Under the pieces are notes generated by a model. The model saw only the letters and a program-made list of their open reading frames with translations, was not told the origin of the DNA and searched no databases. A program made the translations under genes and the position numbers. This document shows, piece by piece, positions 14,229 to 16,647 of a DNA stretch of 16,647 bases. The number at the start of each line of letters is the position of its first letter. Positions within the stretch are counted from its first letter, which is position 1. Source of the stretch: Hyphomicrobiales bacterium. GTDB lineage: Bacteria > Pseudomonadota > Alphaproteobacteria > Rhizobiales > HXMU1428-3. The stretch lies in the NCBI GenBank assembly GCA_021775385.1, contig JAJFHW010000126.1, positions 1 through 16,647 of the forward strand, read 5' to 3'.

Positions 14229-15741
14229 AGTCTGTTCTGTAGGGCATGTGGTCGTCTTCTATTAGGTCTGAGAAGCGGGTGTAGTTGCCGTTAAAGGCGA
14301 GCCTTACTGTGCCTGTTGGGCCGTGACGTTGTTTGCCGATGATGACTTCGGCTTTGCCTTCAACTTGGGCCATTTCATCTTGCCATTTTACTGTGGCTTC
14401 GACATCTGACTCTGATGGTTGCGCGCGTGAGACGTAATATTCTTCACGGTATACAAACATCACCACGTCAGCATCTTGTTCGATTGAGCCAGATTCACGA
14501 AGATCGGATAGTTGCGGGCGTTTGTCGTCTCTATTTTCTACCTGACGAGATAACTGGGAAAGAGCAATAACCGGAACTTCAAGTTCTTTGGCTAGAGCTT
14601 TTAGGCCAGTTGTGATTTCCGTTACCTCGTTCACTCTGCCTTCACCAGTTCTTTTTGAACCGGATAAAAGTTGCAGGTAATCAATGATGATGACACCGAG
14701 GTTCTTTTGTCGTTTTAATTTACGAGCTCTGGCGCACAATTGAGCAATAGAAATACCACCGGTTTGGTCGATATAGAGTGGGACTTCATTTAGTGCCTGT
14801 GATTTTTCAACGAGTTTGCGAAAATCTGTTTCATCAATCATTCCGCGGCGAATTTTTTCAGACGGTATTTCCGCTTGTTCTGAAATGATCCGCGTGGCTA
14901 ATTGTTCTGCTGACATCTCTAGTGAGAAAAACGCGACAACAGCACCATCTGTATCTTTCATAGACCCGTCGGGTTGTTGTTCAGCTTTGTGAGCGTTCGC
15001 AATTTGGAAAGCGATGTTGGTGGCAAGAGCTGTTTTACCCATTGATGGACGACCAGCTAAAACGATGAGGTCAGATTTTTGCAAGCCGCCCATTTTCTGA
15101 TCGAGATCTGCAAGACCTGTTGATACGCCAGAGAGGCCACCATCTCTCAGATATGCGTTGTTCGCCATTTCGATGGCATCAGCGATCGCATCTTTAAAGG
15201 AGCAAAATCCTGAGCCATATTTGCCTTGTTCAGCAAGAGAGTAAAGCAACTGCTCTGATGCACTGATTTGTTCTTCTGGTGGTTGATCTACAGCGCTATC
15301 GTAAGCTGTGTTGACCATATCCTCACCGATGTTGATCAGAGCGCGGCGCACAGATAGATCATAAATGGTTTGGCCATAATCTTTGACATTTATAATTGAA
15401 GTGGCGTTGGCAGCTAAGCGTCCTAGATATTGTGGAACTGTGATCTCACCTAATGACTCTTCATTCTCAAAATATGTTTTGAGTGTCACTGGCGTGGCTT
15501 GTTTACCACTTTGAATGAGACGGCTTGCTGTTTCGAAAATGCGCGCGTGTAGGGGATCGAAGAAATGTTCCTCGGATAAGAACCCTGAAACACGGTCTGC
15601 TGCTTCATTGTTAATTAACATTGCACCCAGAAGTTCTTGTTCTGCCTGGATATTGTGTGGGGCAAGCCGAAATGGAAGATCATCGATATCGGCTTTGACT
15701 TCTGTGGATTGGTCATTTTGTTTTATGGCTGTGTCTTGCAT
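14227..15741 (-). CDS. dnaB: Replicative DNA helicase DnaB
   Basis: The hexameric 5'-3' helicase that unwinds DNA at the replication fork and binds primase. The N-terminal domain (about residues 25-150) starts with PHNIQAEQELLGAMLINNEA, the usual DnaB opening. The RecA-like C-terminal domain has Walker A GRPSMGKT (230-237), FFSLEMSAEQLATRI (about 271-285), Walker B IIIDYLQLL (about 351-359), ALSQLSRQVENRDDKRP (about 393-409) and SGSIEQDADVVMFVYRE (about 417-433). Length is 504 residues, normal, and I see no intein. The start ATG at 15741 has only a weak ribosome site, but the next conserved block leaves little room for a later start. It is probably transcribed from the 15742-15992 region on its own or together with radA. 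Confidence 0.97.
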   Translation of the reverse strand: MQDTAIKQNDQSTEVKADIDDLPFRLAPHNIQAEQELLGAMLINNEAADRVSGFLSEEHFFDPLHARIFETASRLIQSGKQATPVTLKTYFENEESLGEITVPQYLGRLAANATSIINVKDYGQTIYDLSVRRALINIGEDMVNTAYDSAVDQPPEEQISASEQLLYSLAEQGKYGSGFCSFKDAIADAIEMANNAYLRDGGLSGVSTGLADLDQKMGGLQKSDLIVLAGRPSMGKTALATNIAFQIANAHKAEQQPDGSMKDTDGAVVAFFSLEMSAEQLATRIISEQAEIPSEKIRRGMIDETDFRKLVEKSQALNEVPLYIDQTGGISIAQLCARARKLKRQKNLGVIIIDYLQLLSGSKRTGEGRVNEVTEITTGLKALAKELEVPVIALSQLSRQVENRDDKRPQLSDLRESGSIEQDADVVMFVYREEYYVSRAQPSESDVEATVKWQDEMAQVEGKAEVIIGKQRHGPTGTVRLAFNGNYTRFSDLIEDDHMPYRTD

Positions 15742-15809
15742 GAGGATAATTTACAAGATTCTGTGAGTTTCTGTAGTGACTGTTGAGCACTGTCCCCCAT
15801 ATTCACAGG

Positions 15810-15818
15810 TGTGGAAAA
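15810..15818 (-). promoter_or_regulatory. DnaA-box-like 9-mer upstream of dnaB
   Basis: The minus strand reads TTTTCCACA, one mismatch from the consensus TTATCCACA and inside the relaxed form TTWTNCACA. It lies about 70 bp upstream of the dnaB ATG. A weaker form (TTTCCCACA) is at 15895-15887. A single match of this kind can arise by chance. Confidence 0.25.
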
Positions 15819-15992
15819 TAAAATAAAATAACTCTTGCCCCATATTTTGAAGTTTTTTGGAAAAAGCTACTAGACATTTATTTATGTGTGGGAAAGGTTT
15901 TGTTGTCATTTTTTTTTATTGACCAATGAGAAGCGTTTTAGTGATTCGTTTTGCAATTTTAGAACGAAATGCTCTCAATTCAGACAACAAGC

Positions 15993-16046
15993 TTATTGTA
16001 CTATAAATCGCCCAAAGGCTCATTTTACAATAAATCGCCCAAAGGC
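15993..16046 (-). repeat. 27-bp tandem duplication over the 3' end of the YVTN gene
   Basis: Two adjacent 27-bp units on the minus strand, 16046-16020 and 16019-15993, encode AFGRFIVK-stop and AFGRFIVQ-stop in the same frame. They differ only near their ends; 18 bases are identical without a gap (16030-16047 and 16003-16020). The stop codon itself is part of the duplicated unit, so the second copy lies just beyond the stop. Confidence 0.85.
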
Positions 16047-16647
16047 TCTGGGGCCATCTCCTGTTTTTACCTCGCCAACTACTTTTAATGTGGTTGTATC
16101 TATTTTCATCAAGAGATTTGAGAACCAACAGGCAACGTAAACAAAGTCTCCATTCGGTCCTGGTGCAATCCCCTCAGGATATTCACCGACATCTATTTGT
16201 TTGATTTTTTTATACGAGTTTAAGTCAATGACACTTACGGTTTCATTGTATTGGTCTGTGACGAAGGCTTTGTTTTTGGCTAATGCTACAGCATAGGGGC
16301 GTTTGCCGACTTTTACCGTCTGAATTTGTTTGTTGGTTTTTAAATTTAGAATGGAGATATCATGACTTTTGACATTGGCAATATAGGCAAGAGTTCCTTG
16401 CTTGTTGACTGTGATGCCGAATGGGCGTGTACCGGTTGTTATTCTGGCTTCAACCTTGTTGGTTCTTGTATTGATTACAGAGACCTGATTGTCATCTCTA
16501 TCTGTTGAATAGAGCCATTTACCATCTGGTGTGAGGTCTAGCCCTGAAGGGGATTTTCCAACTGGAATTTTTTTCTTTATTTCACCATTTGCAGGGTCGA
16601 TGACGTAGATGAGGTGTTTATACCAATCAGCTACATAGAGTGTTTGG
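16020..16647 (-). CDS. YVTN-type beta-propeller repeat protein, C-terminal part (cut by window end)
   Basis: 208 residues plus stop are visible; the start lies beyond the window. The sequence is a series of propeller blades with the family pattern VG..P.G, a P-(D/N)-G turn, an aromatic-rich strand and a V-S-V-I-(D/N) strand, for example LDLTPDGKWLYSTDRDD, NQVSVINTRTNK, GTRPFGITVNKQG, VGKRPYAVALA, ETVSVIDL and VGEYPEGIAPGPNG. The opening LYVADW and the later VYVACWF are equivalent strands. Proteins of this type are often exported and bind proteins or polysaccharides, but no signal peptide can be checked and I do not assign a function. The reading frame runs 278 bp upstream of dnaB on the same strand. 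The end of the gene is duplicated (see the repeat entry), so the reading could extend by eight residues if the TGA were read through. Confidence 0.85.
   Translation of the reverse strand, partial: QTLYVADWYKHLIYVIDPANGEIKKKIPVGKSPSGLDLTPDGKWLYSTDRDDNQVSVINTRTNKVEARITTGTRPFGITVNKQGTLAYIANVKSHDISILNLKTNKQIQTVKVGKRPYAVALAKNKAFVTDQYNETVSVIDLNSYKKIKQIDVGEYPEGIAPGPNGDFVYVACWFSNLLMKIDTTTLKVVGEVKTGDGPRAFGRFIVK

Noticed and set aside
15886..16140. Overlapping short open frames on both strands around 15900-16140
   Set aside because: They are off-frame shadows of the YVTN gene end and its 27-bp duplication, without motifs of their own.

Overview
The window looks like chromosomal DNA of an AT-rich alphaproteobacterium (roughly 40% G+C by eye), most likely related to the Hyphomicrobiales (Rhizobiales). 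The gene strings dacF-tmk-holB-metG-tatD-MBL and dnaB-radA-cvpA-purF are typical of that group, as is the sequence of the betaine-lipid enzyme BtaA at the left edge. No plasmid, phage, insertion sequence, CRISPR, tRNA or rRNA signature is visible. Genus and species cannot be told from this sequence.

Layout. (1) 1-521, minus strand: N-terminal part of btaA, cut by the window start. It has a good phosphate-box promoter at 550-590. (2) 522-974: AT-rich divergent intergenic region. (3) 975-7435, plus strand: six closely spaced housekeeping genes, which are a D,D-peptidase (dacF type), tmk, holB, metG, tatD and an MBL-fold hydrolase. (4) 7470-9673, minus strand: a YciK-like SDR without the usual catalytic serine, a strong terminator, then an exported TAXI-like binding protein whose C-terminus carries three 18-residue amphipathic repeats. 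(5) 9967-15741, minus strand: purF, cvpA, radA and dnaB, read in the order dnaB>radA>cvpA>purF. (6) 16020-16647, minus strand: C-terminal part of a YVTN-type beta-propeller protein cut by the window end.

How the genes fit together. Block 3 combines cell-wall trimming, dTTP synthesis, the clamp-loader delta' subunit, methionyl-tRNA charging and two metal-dependent hydrolases. It reads as a conserved housekeeping operon. Block 5 combines the replicative helicase, the recombination helicase RadA, a membrane protein linked to colicin V production and purine synthesis, and the first committed enzyme of purine synthesis. btaA would replace phospholipids with a phosphorus-free betaine lipid under phosphate limitation, which agrees with the Pho box.

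Main points for a second look: the Pho box in front of btaA; radA, whose only start giving the N-terminal zinc finger is an ATC codon; a GC-rich, hairpin-rich segment flanked by 8-bp direct repeats just upstream of radA, where alr often lies in relatives; the orphan TAXI-like protein with its apolipoprotein-like tail; palindromes between radA and cvpA; and a 27-bp tandem duplication that copies the last codons and stop of the YVTN gene. I did not find a clearly new multi-gene system. Most of the window is conserved housekeeping DNA.
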